NCBI GenBank assembly: GCA_902729315.2
Contig: LR746267.1
Location: 8,000,424 to 8,064,423 of the forward strand
Direction of reading: 5' to 3'
DNA length: 64,000 nt
Source: Spirodela intermedia
Lineage: Eukaryota > Streptophyta > Magnoliopsida > Alismatales > Araceae
The position numbers and the translations under genes were made by a program. Shown piece by piece: positions 1-13,002 of the stretch (positions are counted from its first letter, which is position 1; each line of letters begins with the position of its first letter). The notes below the pieces were generated by a model that was not told the origin of the DNA, searched no databases, and saw nothing but the letters and a program-made list of their open reading frames with translations.

Positions 1-642
1 TAAACCACTCCTCAAAGTTCTGAACTGAATTGAATATACTAGGAAGAAGAAAATTGAGCAATGACCATAGCTCTTGGAGACTGTTCTGTATCGGTGTACC
101 AGTCAACAAAAGTCTACGTCGAATTCGATATCTGCAGAGCATTAGATCCTTCAGATCAGATCATAATCCAGAACGCATAACCGAGATTTTTGGTCAAACT
201 AATGTACGATTGCTTGTAATTCATCCAGGTAAACCTTTGTTTACCAACAAAAAGCTGTTGTTGGGATTACCCTTTTTATTTAATGCAACCCTTGTACCAT
301 TTTTAAACCATGCAACCCTTCGTGTGATAGCCAGTTTTTTAGTCATCAAATCAATAGGCATTTTCATGGTATCCAACCTAATTTCTTCGGATAAGTCATA
401 ATCTACAGGCTTATGTTAACTGAAACAGAATTATACAGATGCTTAATGCGGCATATCCACATTGCAAACGCAATAATGTAGATATGATTTAACAGAAGCC
501 TCTCCTATAAATCAGGTGAACATAATTATCTCTTTGGTCCTTGATAGGGAATTTAATGATTTTTTTTGTATAGATGGTCACGTCACAAATAAAATCTAAA
601 TTTGTTAAACGAAAGACAACGAAAGAACTGCATAGGACATAC
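1..642. other. Intron of the SWI/SNF gene running off the window
   Basis: This is the start of the intron after the DEGH exon (donor GTATGT reading leftwards from 642). I searched the minus strand for the next conserved block of the family (the RRLLLTGTP region) and did not find it. The short open frames here look like chance. Confidence 0.6.
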
Positions 643-3600
643 CCTGATACCAGAGTCCGGGCAAGAGCACACTCGTGATTTTTCAATCTATGGCCTTCAT
701 CAACTATCACATAAAACCAAGGTATCTTCTTCAGAAATGCCTTGTCACGCATTATCAGATCATAGTGAGTAATCATAACGTTGAATTTGCCTTCTCCAGA
801 GTACTCCTCCCTCAGCAATTTCCTTTCATCTAATCGCCCATCGTATAGAACGGCAATAATACTGGATCAAGTGACACCCAGAGTGAGATGCATGTATAGG
901 ATTATGATTACACAAGTCAATGTTTTTATATGCACATGAAACTCAATTTGGCATATACCTAGGTGCCCAAGTTGCGAATTCATTGGCCCAATTTGGCAAC
1001 ACCGCCTTAGGAGCTACAATCAAGTGGGGTCCACTAACACCTTTATTCTCCATCAAGTAGGCAATCAATGCAATCGTTTGAATTGTTTTTCCTAAGCCCA
1101 TTTCATCAGCCAGGATACCATTTAAGTTGTTGTTGAACAAAGAAAGCATCCACTGAAGCCCCTCCAATTGGTATGGCCTTAGTTCTCCGCCCTGAAGCAT
1201 AGACGGTTGCTCCGTCACCTGTGAAGCAAAGAAGTCAGATTCAACTATATCTATTATAAAAGCAAGTCGAAAGGAAAAAAAAACGTTTCTTCCTACCTAG
1301 AAAATATAGACAGGAGATAGACCTGATCACTGAAGGATAAAATAATAGAATAAAACCATGTACAAATATGCGCATGAAATACATGAAACCAAACAAGAAA
1401 AGCCATACACCGCACTTAGTGATTTTATCATCACACGTCAAGCATGACAACAGACAAGATACAGCAAAGCTTTTTTTGAATGTTGATAAATGCAAACCAA
1501 CCACAACATGACTGCATTTCAGGTATCATCAACATATCCAGTGTTGGGGAGCGCATGGTACAATCTCAATGGGATGGATAGTTAATAGAAAGGTAGAACT
1601 CGAGCATTTGTTCACCTTTTCTTGGATTGAGTGCACAGCCGAGTCATACTGCCTTTGACCTTCAAGAAGATCTTTTGCCCTAAGAATGGATGCAGAATCT
1701 GTAGTACTCATATCAGCATCTCTCAAATCTGCCGGGGCCTCACTTTCAGATTCAGAGTCCCTCTGAGTTTCCACAGTGACATAGTGTTCTGCATCTTTTT
1801 GCCTCTGAACAGCAGCCCCAAGTCGGACAAGAAGCTCATTCGTCTTTTCAAGAAGTGTAGTTAAACGCTCATTCTTACTCTCCTCTACCATTCGCATATA
1901 TGCTTCTTGGTCATCTGCTTTCAGTGCTTGGAACCTCAGTTTTTCTGCTCGTGTAGCACGTTGCCTTTGTCTTGCGTGCCATGCCTACACAGAGACAGTA
2001 AAATTAATTAGTGGATAAAAACTAACCTTTGTTAAAGAAGATAAACCTATGAATAAAAAATTATAAGATAACAATAGATAGCTGTTGAGGTGGCCAAGGT
2101 TGGCGGAGTGGTGGACAACCGATTTAATATTGGAGGACATATGATACTACAAAAGTATCCATCCCATTTCGTTTCATCCCAATCTTGGCATTCATAAACA
2201 ATTCCCACAAATTAACAAATAAAATAAAGTATAAAGTACTTTATCACCATTACAGCTAGTTTTAGATCGTAGTACGCAATGATTTACCAAAGCAGACGCT
2301 TTCACTCGTACATGAAAAATGTTGCAGCACCAATTTATTGGCACACTCATTAGCCTCATTTTTTGTTAAATAATAAGCTCCTAAACAGCAAGAAGGCTGA
2401 TTACTCGAATTGATCAAATTATGTGGTTGAACCCAAATATGAAATTTACCTGCATCATTTACCAAACATCCAATAACCTTTTTCCATGACGTTTAGCAAT
2501 GCCTCATTGCTTTTTTCTTTAATTTTCGGTCACCAACAACATATGATAATAAGTCACTTTAGTTTTATCAATAGGGTTCCCAATAAAGTGCTCAAGGGGA
2601 CAAAAAAGCCAAGCACAACACAATAGTGACAAAGGCAAGCATCATTTCGTCATACACTGAAAAAGACAAACAAAACAGTTTATTCTTCCTGCATCACGTT
2701 GTCACCGTGGTGACACCAAAGCAACACCTTGGAAACTACGGTCATAGCAACGGAAACGCTAAGCCTTCTATCATCTAGAGGGACTTACAGTAAATACACA
2801 GGTTAACAAATTTGCATTCATCCCAACAAGCTGCTTTCAAAGATTGCAGCAAGGAAAGTAACATATCAACTCTAAAACAAAAACGCGGAAATTACCTGTC
2901 TAAACTATGATAAATTTGAAAGTGAATCAGATTACTTCTTAGAGTGACATTTATTAGTTAGAAGCTATCATCAATTGGGAGGTGATTACGTAGTGACCAT
3001 ATGACACCTTTCGTTGTAATTAAAACAAAACAACTGAAAAAATGTTAGCATATGGAGTAGCAAGACGGAACCACAAAAGCAAACCTGTACTCCATCATTC
3101 TTCTGTTTTCTTCGCTTTTGAATAGCTTGAACTTGCAACTGAAACTCACGAGCAGCATTAAGTATTTCTGCAAAGAATTTCCTTTTTCTGGTCTCAATAA
3201 GGTTTTTCTCTTCTTCCTCAAATCTCGACAATCGCTGCAGCAAAAACAGAACCACAAAAAAGCACTTTTTAATTAGAGAAATGTTGTCACAAACTAATAT
3301 GAATAGACTCTGAACGCAAACAGTGTCAGGAACACGCTTTACTCTCGAAAGTACCTCTGCATCACGCTTCTTCCGCTGACGATCATCTGCTTCCATGGCA
3401 AATGAATCTCCAACGCCATACAAAATAAAGGGATGTCTCAATCTCATCATCCCCCAGTCAAATAACTGGCTTTCAGGATTTCTACACTTCTCAAACAACC
3501 AATGTTCGGAAGATACATCAGATCGCACTTTCTTTTGCAATTCTGCCAGCTGCGAAAAATAAGAAAAAATTAATATGTCTTCTGCAAACTCAGATGGTCA

Positions 3601-4052
3601 GCAGCAAGGACCGAAAATAAAATGCACGAAGGTTTGAACCAGCGCAGACATGCTTGTTTACCTAACGGGGACCTTGAGTAAAGAAGAATAGGAGAGACTA
3701 ACATCATACAGGGAAAAAGGTACTAGTGCTGATTCGAGAATATCTCAGTATGATAAGAAATGACCTTTAAAATATTTATTACAATGACCTTTATGTAGAC
3801 GTAATTTGAGGCACACACCTAGTCGTGGTTGGTGGAATAGGATTGTAATCCTCGATCAGTCAAGCATGATATAAATCAGTCAAGTCCAAGAGGACTGATG
3901 GCTCCTCTCTACTCTCTGTTAGGTTATTCCAGCTGCAAAAGCAGTCTGATACTTCCAGACCGCTGCTAGGTCCTAGATAACAATGGCAGTTTTAAGGCAG
4001 CAGCAGCAGTTGTAACTAAGGAAGGATTAGGGTACAGAAACCAGCCCACTTC

Positions 4053-4092
<40 letters not shown>

Positions 4093-7000
4093 ATATATGT
4101 GTGTGTGTGTGTGTATATATATATATGTTATTGTAATTGAGAGCTCTCAATCCTAATCTGAAATGAATCAGCCAATTCTTCGTGCAGTGGTGTTAATCAG
4201 CATATTTTTTCTAAGGCACTTGTCTTCTAGTTCCGAGAGTTTCATTCTTTATTCCATAAAGGTTGAGTTTGATTATCTTTAACGCTAAGTTTGTCAACTT
4301 GCTAGAGATCGCAAAAAAATAAAAATAAATCAACAAATCGAATTCTTGGAAAATACAATTATAATAGAAAAGTCAGTTTTATCACAGGCTTAAGAAATTA
4401 CAGTTCCTCTAGAATGATGGCGACAGACACCACCAATTCACACCCATTTTCTACTACTCGTGTCTCTTCATGTCAAGAAAAGTGCAGGATTAAAGACCTA
4501 CAAGGCTCAAGATCATAGGCGCCCTCTACTTCACAGACATTCACAACTATTAGTCTTCTCTTCGTGTCTTGAAAAGTATAATGATGATAGAGAAAAAAGT
4601 TATAAAGTTTGAAACTTATAAATTATTTTATTAACTGGTAGTTAAGCTGATGAAAGGATTTAGAACATGAAAAAATAATCGCAATAACTGGGCTTAATGA
4701 CACCTTTTCTAGCTAATATAGATAATGAGACATCAGCAATGTTCATTCGTCGAGTTATCAGACATGAACATCGGTAAGGACTAGAAACTAGAGGTACCAA
4801 CCGTATGATAAGCGTGGCCATGAATAAATAATCCAAAGAGTAACAATGTGATGGGATTCAGTGTTTGGTGCCACCTTAGAAGAATCTGACCAGATTGATG
4901 ATGAGTGAGACATGGAAATGGGTATCCTGGAAACATTAATGCCTTATGTAAATGTAACTCAGGTCGTATGGACATGCTTCAGGTGCTTATTTTCGTCCAA
5001 TAGACAAAGCCAATCGTCATTGGATTCTTAATCCAGCTCGTCCTACTTGCCTCATTGGATTCCAAACATGCAACTGAAAGACGTCCACCTTTTAAATTAT
5101 GGATCTCTTAACCCAGACAACATATGCAAATTTAATCATGCTTTCGTCCAAACACCTTAATTATGAAGATCCATATTCTCCTTTGATTATTGATTTCCGA
5201 ACAAAGTAGGTTGATTGATCCAAGACATTATGTTATCGCTTTATAATTTTGGCCCTTGAGTCTTAGATCATCTACATCTGGAGCGCATCTTTCACACGTT
5301 GCATACTTGATTCCCTCCCTTTTCGGTATTAGGTAGCAGGCCAGAGGCTCAAACATACCCCATCAGCTTACATCAGGAAAAAAAAAACCAGCCCAAAGAG
5401 ACCTAACCCACAGGGAACGTCCCCTCTAATCTAGATTAGTTTCCTACCCTTTGCAAGAGCAAAATCCCAGAGAGAACCTTTCCAGAAGATAAACCAGCAC
5501 CAAACAGGATGGAAGAGACCCGACCATTCTTATTCCTAGTCGGTACCTTTTTCTCCCAAATAAACAACCTACCTGATAAGGAAGAACCAGGAAGCTATCA
5601 ACGACATTTTTGTTTCCGAAATAAAATTAATTCACAAGTCTATGGTACGTGACGATAAGAATTTGATATTTATGCATAGGCTGTACAGCGCACCCATCAC
5701 ATACACAACTTTCACTGTGGGGTCATGTGCAAAAGCTCATCCCTCTCTGAGCCAAATAGCATTCCCACAACTGTTATTCTCCTTATCATGACACAATATG
5801 AACTATACAAGTCACATGCATGCTTTCTTAAAAGACAAAAGATATCTTCAATCTATTAAACAAACACACCAATAGGGTAACTGTACGGATGAAGTCTGAA
5901 TATCATCACTATAAAACACAAGACACTAATTTTTTTTCAAAAACAACAGTATTTAGTAAGTGAAGTTGTCAACAAAATTACCTTGAGCCCATAAAGCTCT
6001 AGTAGACACTTCATCTGCAGGTCCTCACCCCAGTTTGAAGGTAACCCTGTGTAACCTTAGGAATGTAAGTATGACAATAAAATGGGAAATACTATGCATG
6101 CAAGTGACTGTACCCACATGCAAGGGGAAGAAAAAAAAAATTAACAGGAGAAACCGGCATTAAGCAAGATATTTGATATTACAGTGCCTAATTTAACCAA
6201 AAATATCAATCAAAACATGAGAAAAGCTATCACAAAATAAAATTCCACAGACGGATAGGACAGCAATAATTATTAGATATCAAGCCATGATTCATATAAG
6301 CATCCATGAGAGAAAATTAGTAGGGAAAATCATTACATGAAATGTCGAGATTATGACTTGTAAGATAAGAATTGCTTGCTGAAATGGTCAACATACACAA
6401 ATATTTCTAAAAATAATACTTTTTGGATATCTCTTAGTTGGGAACAACTAAACGGGGAAAAAATAAACTAAGGCACAATTGTTCAACCACAACGACACGA
6501 ATAGACAGAATCCTTTTGCAAATGCTTTATTGCATAAACCACAAACGCTGATGCATACACCCTTTGACGACTGATTTGGACAACTAAATGGTAGTTTTTA
6601 AAAACTCCACAGGATGAGTGCAGAATGAATCAGGTTTTCACACTGGACTGGACTGGACTGGATAGAACAGAAAAGGCACCATTTAACCCAATCAAACTGA
6701 ACACCTTATTTAATTCTACAATCGTCAGGGTGAACTGCCAGAATACCATCAACGGTGTTAAAATCATTCTACAGGTGGAAAATTTGTATTCAACCATCCA
6801 AGATAAAAAATTAAGCAGGTTTTTTCCTATTTTTAAAATCTGGGTATTACCTTACATTCAATAAAACTCACGAAAAAGTGGATGGACATGTGTAACCTCA
6901 GGATGTGTGGGAAAGAAAGTACATTTAGGAGTTCGGTTCTAAGCTGGTCAGTTCCCTATTTTGTTAGGTTGTTTCATTATTTTGTGGCCTGTGTATTTGT

Positions 7001-8200
7001 ATATAACTAGCAGTCATCTACGATGTGAATAATATGCAGAGATTTTTTTTTCCACCGTAAATCCTCCTAGAGTTTGCATATGGTTTTCAACAGGATGATC
7101 TCAGAACAGTCCCTATGTACAAGAAAAAAAAAAGAAGGAATTGAACTGTTATGTTTAGATCTCCAGAGCTGATGTAAAAAATTGAACGTCATTATAACTC
7201 TTACCAATGATCTACCTACAAGATGATGGTATGAGTGAAAAAAAACTAACTGAAAATAAAGTAAATTCATTAACAAAAAAATATTAACAACCTTCAAGCT
7301 GTTTCAAACGGTGTTGAATATGACTTTGAAGGCGGGTTTCCTTCAACTCTCTCAAAGACAAGGCAGTCATGCAATCAGGTCTCTGCATTATCAATGCATC
7401 TTCAAGTTCCATAATTAAATGTCCCTTTATGGAAGCTTTCTGTCTCTGCAAAGTAAAAAATATGGCAATTTCAATGCAGATAAAAACGTGACAAATAAGA
7501 TATGATCACAAATAAGCTCCATCATTAAAATTTTGGGTATCTTTGTTTCTTTTGGAGCAAATTTTACCCAAATGAGGGAAACCCGAAAATCCAATCTAGT
7601 GTAAACATGCACGCACGTGAAAATAAGCTGAAACATGATGCGGATTCCGTTTTTCCATATGGCTCAAAACATGAGCACGAAAATAGGGTTGCAATCTCAA
7701 TGGGAGAACGAAATCGAAATGTATTGCCCCGCGCCTCTGAATTGATTATGAGCGCGCAAAAACGTGAGGTAAAAATAGAGCCAGTGGGACAACATCATTA
7801 AATCAAATGAATCCGCATCAACTGGGGATAGGATACACGAAAGTAGCAAGGAAAGGAAAACAAAAGCCGGACCATTTCAGTGAGCAAACAAAGCTCGACT
7901 GGGAAGAGAAATAAAACCAAAAAAAAATGGGGACAGAGAAAAAGCACTCACGCTGTCTTCGTCCCCGGCATCCTCACCACCCTCGTCCCGGCGGTGTATG
8001 GACGAGACCGCGTTGAAAAGCTCCGGAGAAAGGGGGAGGTTCCTAGAGACGAGATTGAGGGCGCAGATCAGCGCCCTCGCCTTCTCCACTGCGTCCCCAT
8101 CCCCGCCCTCCTCGCCGCCGCCTCCCCCGGCCCCATCGTCCAGAGCAGGCGGAGGCGGCCCGGCCACGGCGGCAGGAGAGCTCCTCAGCTGCCCTGCCAT
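643..8200 (-). CDS. CHR12: SWI/SNF2 chromatin-remodelling ATPase, CHR12/CHR23 (MINU) type; C-terminal part outside window
   Basis: Eight coding exons are seen: 8200-7952, 7445-7292, 6046-5982, 3549-3355, 3234-3085, 1984-1616, 1218-959 and 861-643. All have GT-AG borders and joining phases, giving about 553 residues. The ATG lies in the protein start MAGQLRSSP. After a Gly/Ala-rich N-terminus comes a basic helical HSA-like region (residues about 220-350, with [14 protein letters not shown]), then the first half of the SNF2 ATPase core. Motif I is ADEMGLGKT (Lys about 438) and motif II is VDEGH (Asp about 535). Motifs III-VI, the helicase C-lobe and the SnAC region must lie left of position 1, because no matching exon occurs in 1-642. 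Family members are nuclear, use ATP to move nucleosomes and affect growth arrest and meristem maintenance. Introns reach 2.4 kb; intron 3 holds a compound microsatellite. The family call is firm; CHR12 versus CHR23 cannot be separated here. Confidence 0.93.
4053..4126. repeat. Compound microsatellite (CTAT)n-(TA)n-(GT)n-(TA)n
   Basis: About ten CTAT units run directly into alternating TA, GT and TA tracts. It lies inside the 2.4-kb third intron of the SWI/SNF gene and is likely length-polymorphic. Confidence 0.9.
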
Positions 8201-8322
8201 GGCGGGACGGCCGCCAACGTCCGAATCGTATTTTCAAAAAAAAAAAGGTACACAAAGACGCTGCCTTATTCCTAAATTTCCCTCTCTCTGATCTCCAAAC
8301 CCCCAGCAAGGCCCCTCTTCTT

Positions 8323-8363
<41 letters not shown>

Positions 8364-8713
8364 CGGCGAAGGACGCTTCTTCCGTTATGAATGAATGTCG
8401 GTATCGGGTCTCACCCGACCCGTGATTACCGTTCCGTACCACCCTGGAGCCGTCTTTTGGACGGCTACGATTGGACGGTCAAGATATCAAATTATTGGAC
8501 GGTTACAGTGTAATCTTGGCTGGCGGTCGATCGGGATTCCTTTTCCTCTCCCACGTACAAAAAGAATTATACACGTGCGCAATTTGTCGGCACGCCGATA
8601 CTAATTGGGCCTATTGAGCCTCAGCGGAAATTGGGCCTAATGGGTCCTAATGTGGACTCCTGGTACCAGTTAGTGAGCCACCTGCTTCCTTGTCGGCACG
8701 CCGGTGACTTTAT
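8201..8713. promoter_or_regulatory. 5' flank of the SWI/SNF gene with CT tract
   Basis: This is the region upstream of the SWI/SNF ATG and downstream of the calmodulin-like pseudogene. It has a (CT)n tract at 8329-8360 (GA on the gene's sense strand). At 8455-8510 are several near-identical TTGGACGG units, and around 8605-8645 are TTGGGCCTA/ATGGGCCTA-type site II motifs that are common in promoters of plant housekeeping and organelle genes. No open frame here looks coding. Confidence 0.4.
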
Positions 8714-9083
8714 TCACAGTACAGAGTAGCCATTGACTTCCTCGCCGCTCACCTTCAATTCCAGGAGGTCGACATTCCCGTCGCCGTCGACGGAGCAGAT
8801 CATCCGGAAGCAGTCGCGTAGGTAGAGCTTGTCGCTTCAGCACCTAGTGGATGGAGACTCTTCGGACGAGATCGGCTCCATCTCCGTCCAGATCTTACAT
8901 CCGAAACGCGTCCCTCGTCTCCGCCTTCCCGCCTCCTCTCCTCTTCGACGACGGAGACGGCGTCGCCGGAGAGTGCGCAGACGATGCCAGCAAGGTCGGA
9001 GCCGCACAGATCTGTCCAGCCGTCGCCGTTGGCGTCGGATCGCCTGAAAACTCGTCGCGCTCCACCTCAGCCTTCACCGTCAA
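8714..9083 (-). pseudogene. Degenerate calmodulin-like (EF-hand, CML) gene
   Basis: The minus strand holds recognisable EF-hand protein pieces in different frames. These are VFRRSDANGDG followed by DLAGIVCALSGD (first hand), then AFRM-stop-DLDGDG, then ISSEE, then DKLYLRDCFRMICSVDGDG with NVDLLELK. The last piece ends at a TGA (8716-8714), followed at once by AATAAAG. A functional CML would read continuously as AFRMYDLDGDG...VLKRLGDKLYLRDCF. Here a stop replaces the Tyr, another stop lies before VLKR, at least two frame changes are needed, and most of the second hand is missing. A spliced functional gene is unlikely because stops and shifts occur within single EF hands. I read it as a dead CML; intact copies should exist elsewhere in the genome. 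Confidence 0.65.
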
Positions 9084-10737
9084 ATCGCCGCCACCGCCGC
9101 CGGGATGCCGAGTCCCCTCCGTGGAATGAGAGATCCGATCATATCCGGATCAGACTGCTCTACTCTCGCAGGATACCCCGTGATGGCCATGGCGCTGTAG
9201 TGGAGGAGATCCTTCCCGTCAGTCGACCGCCGGAGCCGAAAGGAGAACTCGGCTCTCCCGCCAAAACGCCGTTCCCGCTACAACCGCCACATCGACCTGG
9301 TGAATAGAGCGCGGGCCCCACCGACCAGTCTCAGGTACGCAAACGATATAAATAATTGACGTGAGAACAAAAATATAAAGGAATTTTTTCCCACCGACAC
9401 GTATCGCAATGCAAGACGACTATGTTATAATTGGCGTAAGAACAAATAATATATTATTTTAATTAATATTTATTGTTGGGAAATATTTCGACATTTATTG
9501 GTAGAATGTCCAACTTTTAGGGAATATAATAGCAAAAAAAAAAAACTTCAGAAGACAAAATATCCCAAGAACAGCCATACAGTAAAATGCTATAAAATAA
9601 AAAAAGAAATAAAATCAGAAAAATGGTGGTGAGCAGGTGTTGAATTAGGCGTAGGAATTGGGGGCAGATGGAAACCGTGTACTAAAGTATTAAAATACTT
9701 ATAATTTATTGACCATGGACAATAAAGACAAGACAATGGGACAGCCCCAAAATTAATGGAATGCTTCTATAACTAATTATTGCCGATGTCGACAAATATT
9801 TCTATTTTTATCATTATTCTCTCTTTCTCTCTCTAATCTCACTTTGCCCAGATTTCTCGGTATCTAAACACGACAAGAAAGTAGCTTATAAAAATGTTTT
9901 AAGGACGCTTATTAGTAAATGACCCACGTTGGACTGGGGATGCCAACTCCAAGCCTCCCCACTTATCGCTCCTCGGATCCTTCGCCACGTTACCGAACCC
10001 CAGTCACCGATTCCATTACGGGGAAAGTTGGCCGGTGACGGGATGCAAGCCTCTGTGCTGCGGTCACCTAGGTCGCACACAAGGCCCATGCTCGAGGATG
10101 CGGTGAACCCAGGAATGGTCACCGAAAGGTGACGATTGGCTCGGGCCTGGTCAATCCACTGGCCCGAGTCGGTGGCGGCTGGTGAAACGCATTAATTTAA
10201 TAATATTTGAATATTTGAAGCAAGTGCCTGTGATTATTAGGAAATAATTAAAATCATTTAATGTATATTTAATATATATTAATGTCCGAAGGAAGTGATC
10301 TTCGTCCACAGGGCGGCGCCGGCCGTCCCCCATGACGGCAGAGCTCCGGGAGTGAAGAGGAATCTCCGAGGAACGAGCGATTTCTCGTAGTCTGAGTCGA
10401 AAGCACGGAGCATTTTCCGGGGAGAACGTCTGCGGCGGCGCTGAGCTCGCCTGGTCGGGTGCCCTTCGCCACCACTGCTGTGCATGTGATGGTGTGTCTC
10501 CCCGCAGTTGCAGAGGTTGCCGGCGGCGAGGTGAAGTGGAGGAGGCCCTGAATAGAATACTGCGGCGGGTAGGGAGAAAGGGAGAGAGAGTAAAGTGTGC
10601 CGTCTTCCTTTCTTTTCTTGGTACGTAAGCAAAGGAGGGAACGGATGCGCCGCCCCGGAAACTAGGGAAGAGCTGCAGGTGGCGGCGGCGGCGGCTCATC
10701 CTTTAGATTTTTGTGTCGAGCTCGACGGAGGGGTTGA
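9084..10737. other. Intergenic region upstream of the kinase gene
   Basis: The first part (9084-9310) is GC-rich and may include the decayed 5' end of the calmodulin-like pseudogene; a minus-strand ATG at about 9192 is a possible old start. From 9340 to 9900 it is AT-rich with no coding signal. The GC-rich stretch at 10270-10737 is probably promoter and leader of the kinase. Open frames there on both strands have arginine/proline-rich low-complexity content and look like GC shadows. Confidence 0.4.
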
Positions 10738-12285
10738 ATGGGTAGGATGGGCTGCTTCCGGACGGCCGACATTGCCTCCGAAGAGGGGGAGGAGGGGGAG
10801 CATGTGAGTGAAGGGAGCAATGGCGGAGGAGGAGGGAGGAGGAGCTCCGTGGGTACAGCGGCGGCGCCGCCGGGGGTGACGGAAGGGGGAGGTTCCGGCC
10901 GCCGTGGGGAGGTCTTCTCTTGGAGGAAGACGGGGAGGGGGAGCGCTGCCGCCGTATTCACGAGAGTGATGGCGAGGATGAAGGCTCTGAATCTCGTCTT
11001 CGTAGAGACTCGGAGGAGCCTGAGCCTCAACATGGCGATCGGAAGGAGAAGAACAGCGCTCGCCGACGAGGAGAAGCCCGCCGGCGGCTCCGGCAACAGG
11101 TCGTGGCTGCTCGGGGAAGGAGCGAGGCTGTCGTCGTCCTCGGCGCCGGCAGCGCTGGCGGCAGAGCCCCACACGGCGCACTCGTCGTTCCGCTACAGCT
11201 TCTTCGATTCCCAGCTGGAGGTGGAGCCCGTCGTGCTGATGGTCTCGGAGGACGAGCAGCCGGCGGCGGCGCCGGCCTCTGCCGCTCACGACCACGCTCT
11301 CCTCATCAGGTGGCGGCGGATTGAATCCCTCGAGCGGAGCATCTCTCCGGTGGCCGGAACCCTGATCCGGTTCAGCTACCAGGAGATCTCCTCCGCCACC
11401 GTGGACTTCCACCCCGGTGAGTCGGGGGAGATCCTTCGCCGGAGAACGAAGCCCTCTGGTTGCTGACCCAGTTGGTGTTCTTGCTTGCGTACAGGGAGGC
11501 TGCTGGGGAGAGGGGCGCTGAGCAGGGTCTACAGGGGGAGGGTGGGGCTAGGAGGAGGACGGCGGAGAGCTTCTGTGGTGGCCGTGAAGAGGTTGCAGGG
11601 GGAGGAGAAGGAATGCGTCAAGTCCTTCTACAGGGAGCTGATGATCGCCAGCGGGCTCCGCCACCCGAACGTGGCGCCGCTTCTGGGCTTCTGCGTCGAT
11701 CCCCAGGGCCTCTTCCTCGTCTACAAGTTCATCTCCGGTGGAAGCCTCGACCACCACCTCCACCCTGGTACTCTCTCTCTCTCTCTCTCTCTCTCAAACC
11801 AGGGCCGGAATTGACTCCGTGATTGACGCGATCGGGGCAGGGGACGAGGCGGACGGTGAGGGGAAGGGGCGGAAGCTCCGGCGCCGGCGCCCGAGCAGGT
11901 GGGTCGGCGGCGGAGGAGGAGGAGGGGTGCTGCCATGGGGGGCGAGGTGGAAGGTGGCCGTAGGGTTGGCGAGGGCCGTGGAGTACCTCCACCTGGGCAC
12001 CGACCGTTGCGTCGTCCACCGGGACATCAAGCCCTCCAACATCCTCCTCTCCTCCAGCAAGACCCCCAAGGTGGAGAGCCTCCTTTCCCTCTCTCTCTCT
12101 CTCTCCTTCTCCACCTCCCGTCCTTCCGCATTTGCCACCGACGGCGAGTTCCTTCCAAAGCTCAAGAAGCTCTCTCTTGCCGCAGCTGTGCGACTTCGGG
12201 CTGGCTACGTGGACCCACGGACCTTCTCTACCATTCCTCTGCAAGACCGTCAAGGGCACCTTCGGGTGAGCACCACCTCTCTGTC

Positions 12286-12324
<39 letters not shown>

Positions 12325-12941
12325 GAGGAAGTCCTCCAGGTATCTTGCACCAGAGTACTTTCAGCACGGGAAGCTCTCGGACAAGACCGACATCTACGCC
12401 TACGGCGTCGTCCTCTTGGAGCTGATCACCGGCCGGAGGCCCATCGACGCCAGCAGGCCCCTCGGAGATGAGAACCTGGTCTTGTGGGTGAGTGTCTCAT
12501 CCCCCATCGCCATTGCTCTGTCATCTTCAAGCTCTTCTGGTGTCCTTCTTCGATTACCTCTGCGACGATACTTTCCTGTCTTGGCAGGCCAGGCCACATC
12601 TGCAGGAAGGTGAAGCGGCCATGGAAGAGCTCGTCGATCCGAGGCTGAAGCCCGGCTCCTTCAACCGGGTGGAGCTGGGGAGGCTGGCCGGAGCTGCGGC
12701 CGCCTGCCTGAACAGCGAAGAATCGGCGAGGCCCACCATCGGGCAGATTCTCAGGATGCTGCTGAACGGGGAGGAGGGCGACGGCGACGACTGGTCGGTC
12801 TTCTCCGGCAATGGCTGTTTCATCGGTCACAGCCCCGCCGACCTGCAGGACTCGGAGGTGAAGAGCGACATGAGGGGCCATCTGAGTCTGGCCATGCTAG
12901 GGGTATCGGAGGACGAGGAAGACGAACTCTACTGCCGATGA
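10738..12941 (+). CDS. Receptor-like cytoplasmic Ser/Thr kinase (RLCK)
   Basis: Six exons: 10738-11416, 11495-11767, 11841-12070, 12186-12265, 12340-12487 and 12588-12941, encoding 587 residues in a consistent phase. A second in-frame ATG at 10747 gives a start MGCFRTAD, whose Gly2-Cys3 suits N-myristoylation and palmitoylation, so it may be the real start. After a low-complexity N-region, the kinase domain starts near residue 215. It has the Gly loop LLGRGALSRVYRG, VAVKRL lysine, VVHRDIKPSN (Asp about 378), CDFGLA (Asp about 397) and YLAPEYF. There is no signal peptide or membrane span, so it is cytoplasmic or lipid-anchored. Four introns are only 73-115 nt and largely CT microsatellite. All catalytic motifs are intact. 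Substrate and pathway cannot be told from sequence. Confidence 0.9.
11771..11795. repeat. (CT)n at the 5' end of kinase intron 2
   Basis: The tract begins three bases after the GT donor of intron 2 and makes up about a third of this 73-nt intron. A related CT/CTGT tract at 12279-12319 fills intron 4, and a shorter one lies in intron 3 at about 12089-12106. Confidence 0.9.
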
Positions 12942-12970
12942 ATCTTCCTTCATCCTCAAGAACGACCGGT

Positions 12971-13002
<32 letters not shown>

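Noticed and set aside
2090-2140. Possible tRNA-like sequence (GGTTGGCGGAGTGGTGG)
   Set aside because: No T-arm (GTTCGA-type) or acceptor-stem pairing follows at the right distance.
8829-9307. Plus-strand Arg/Ser-rich open frames
   Set aside because: They are antisense to the EF-hand pseudogene, which explains the sequence better.
10151-10699. Long minus-strand open frame upstream of the kinase gene
   Set aside because: Arg/Ser/Pro-rich content, other long frames overlap on both strands, and no family is recognisable; it looks like a GC-rich shadow.
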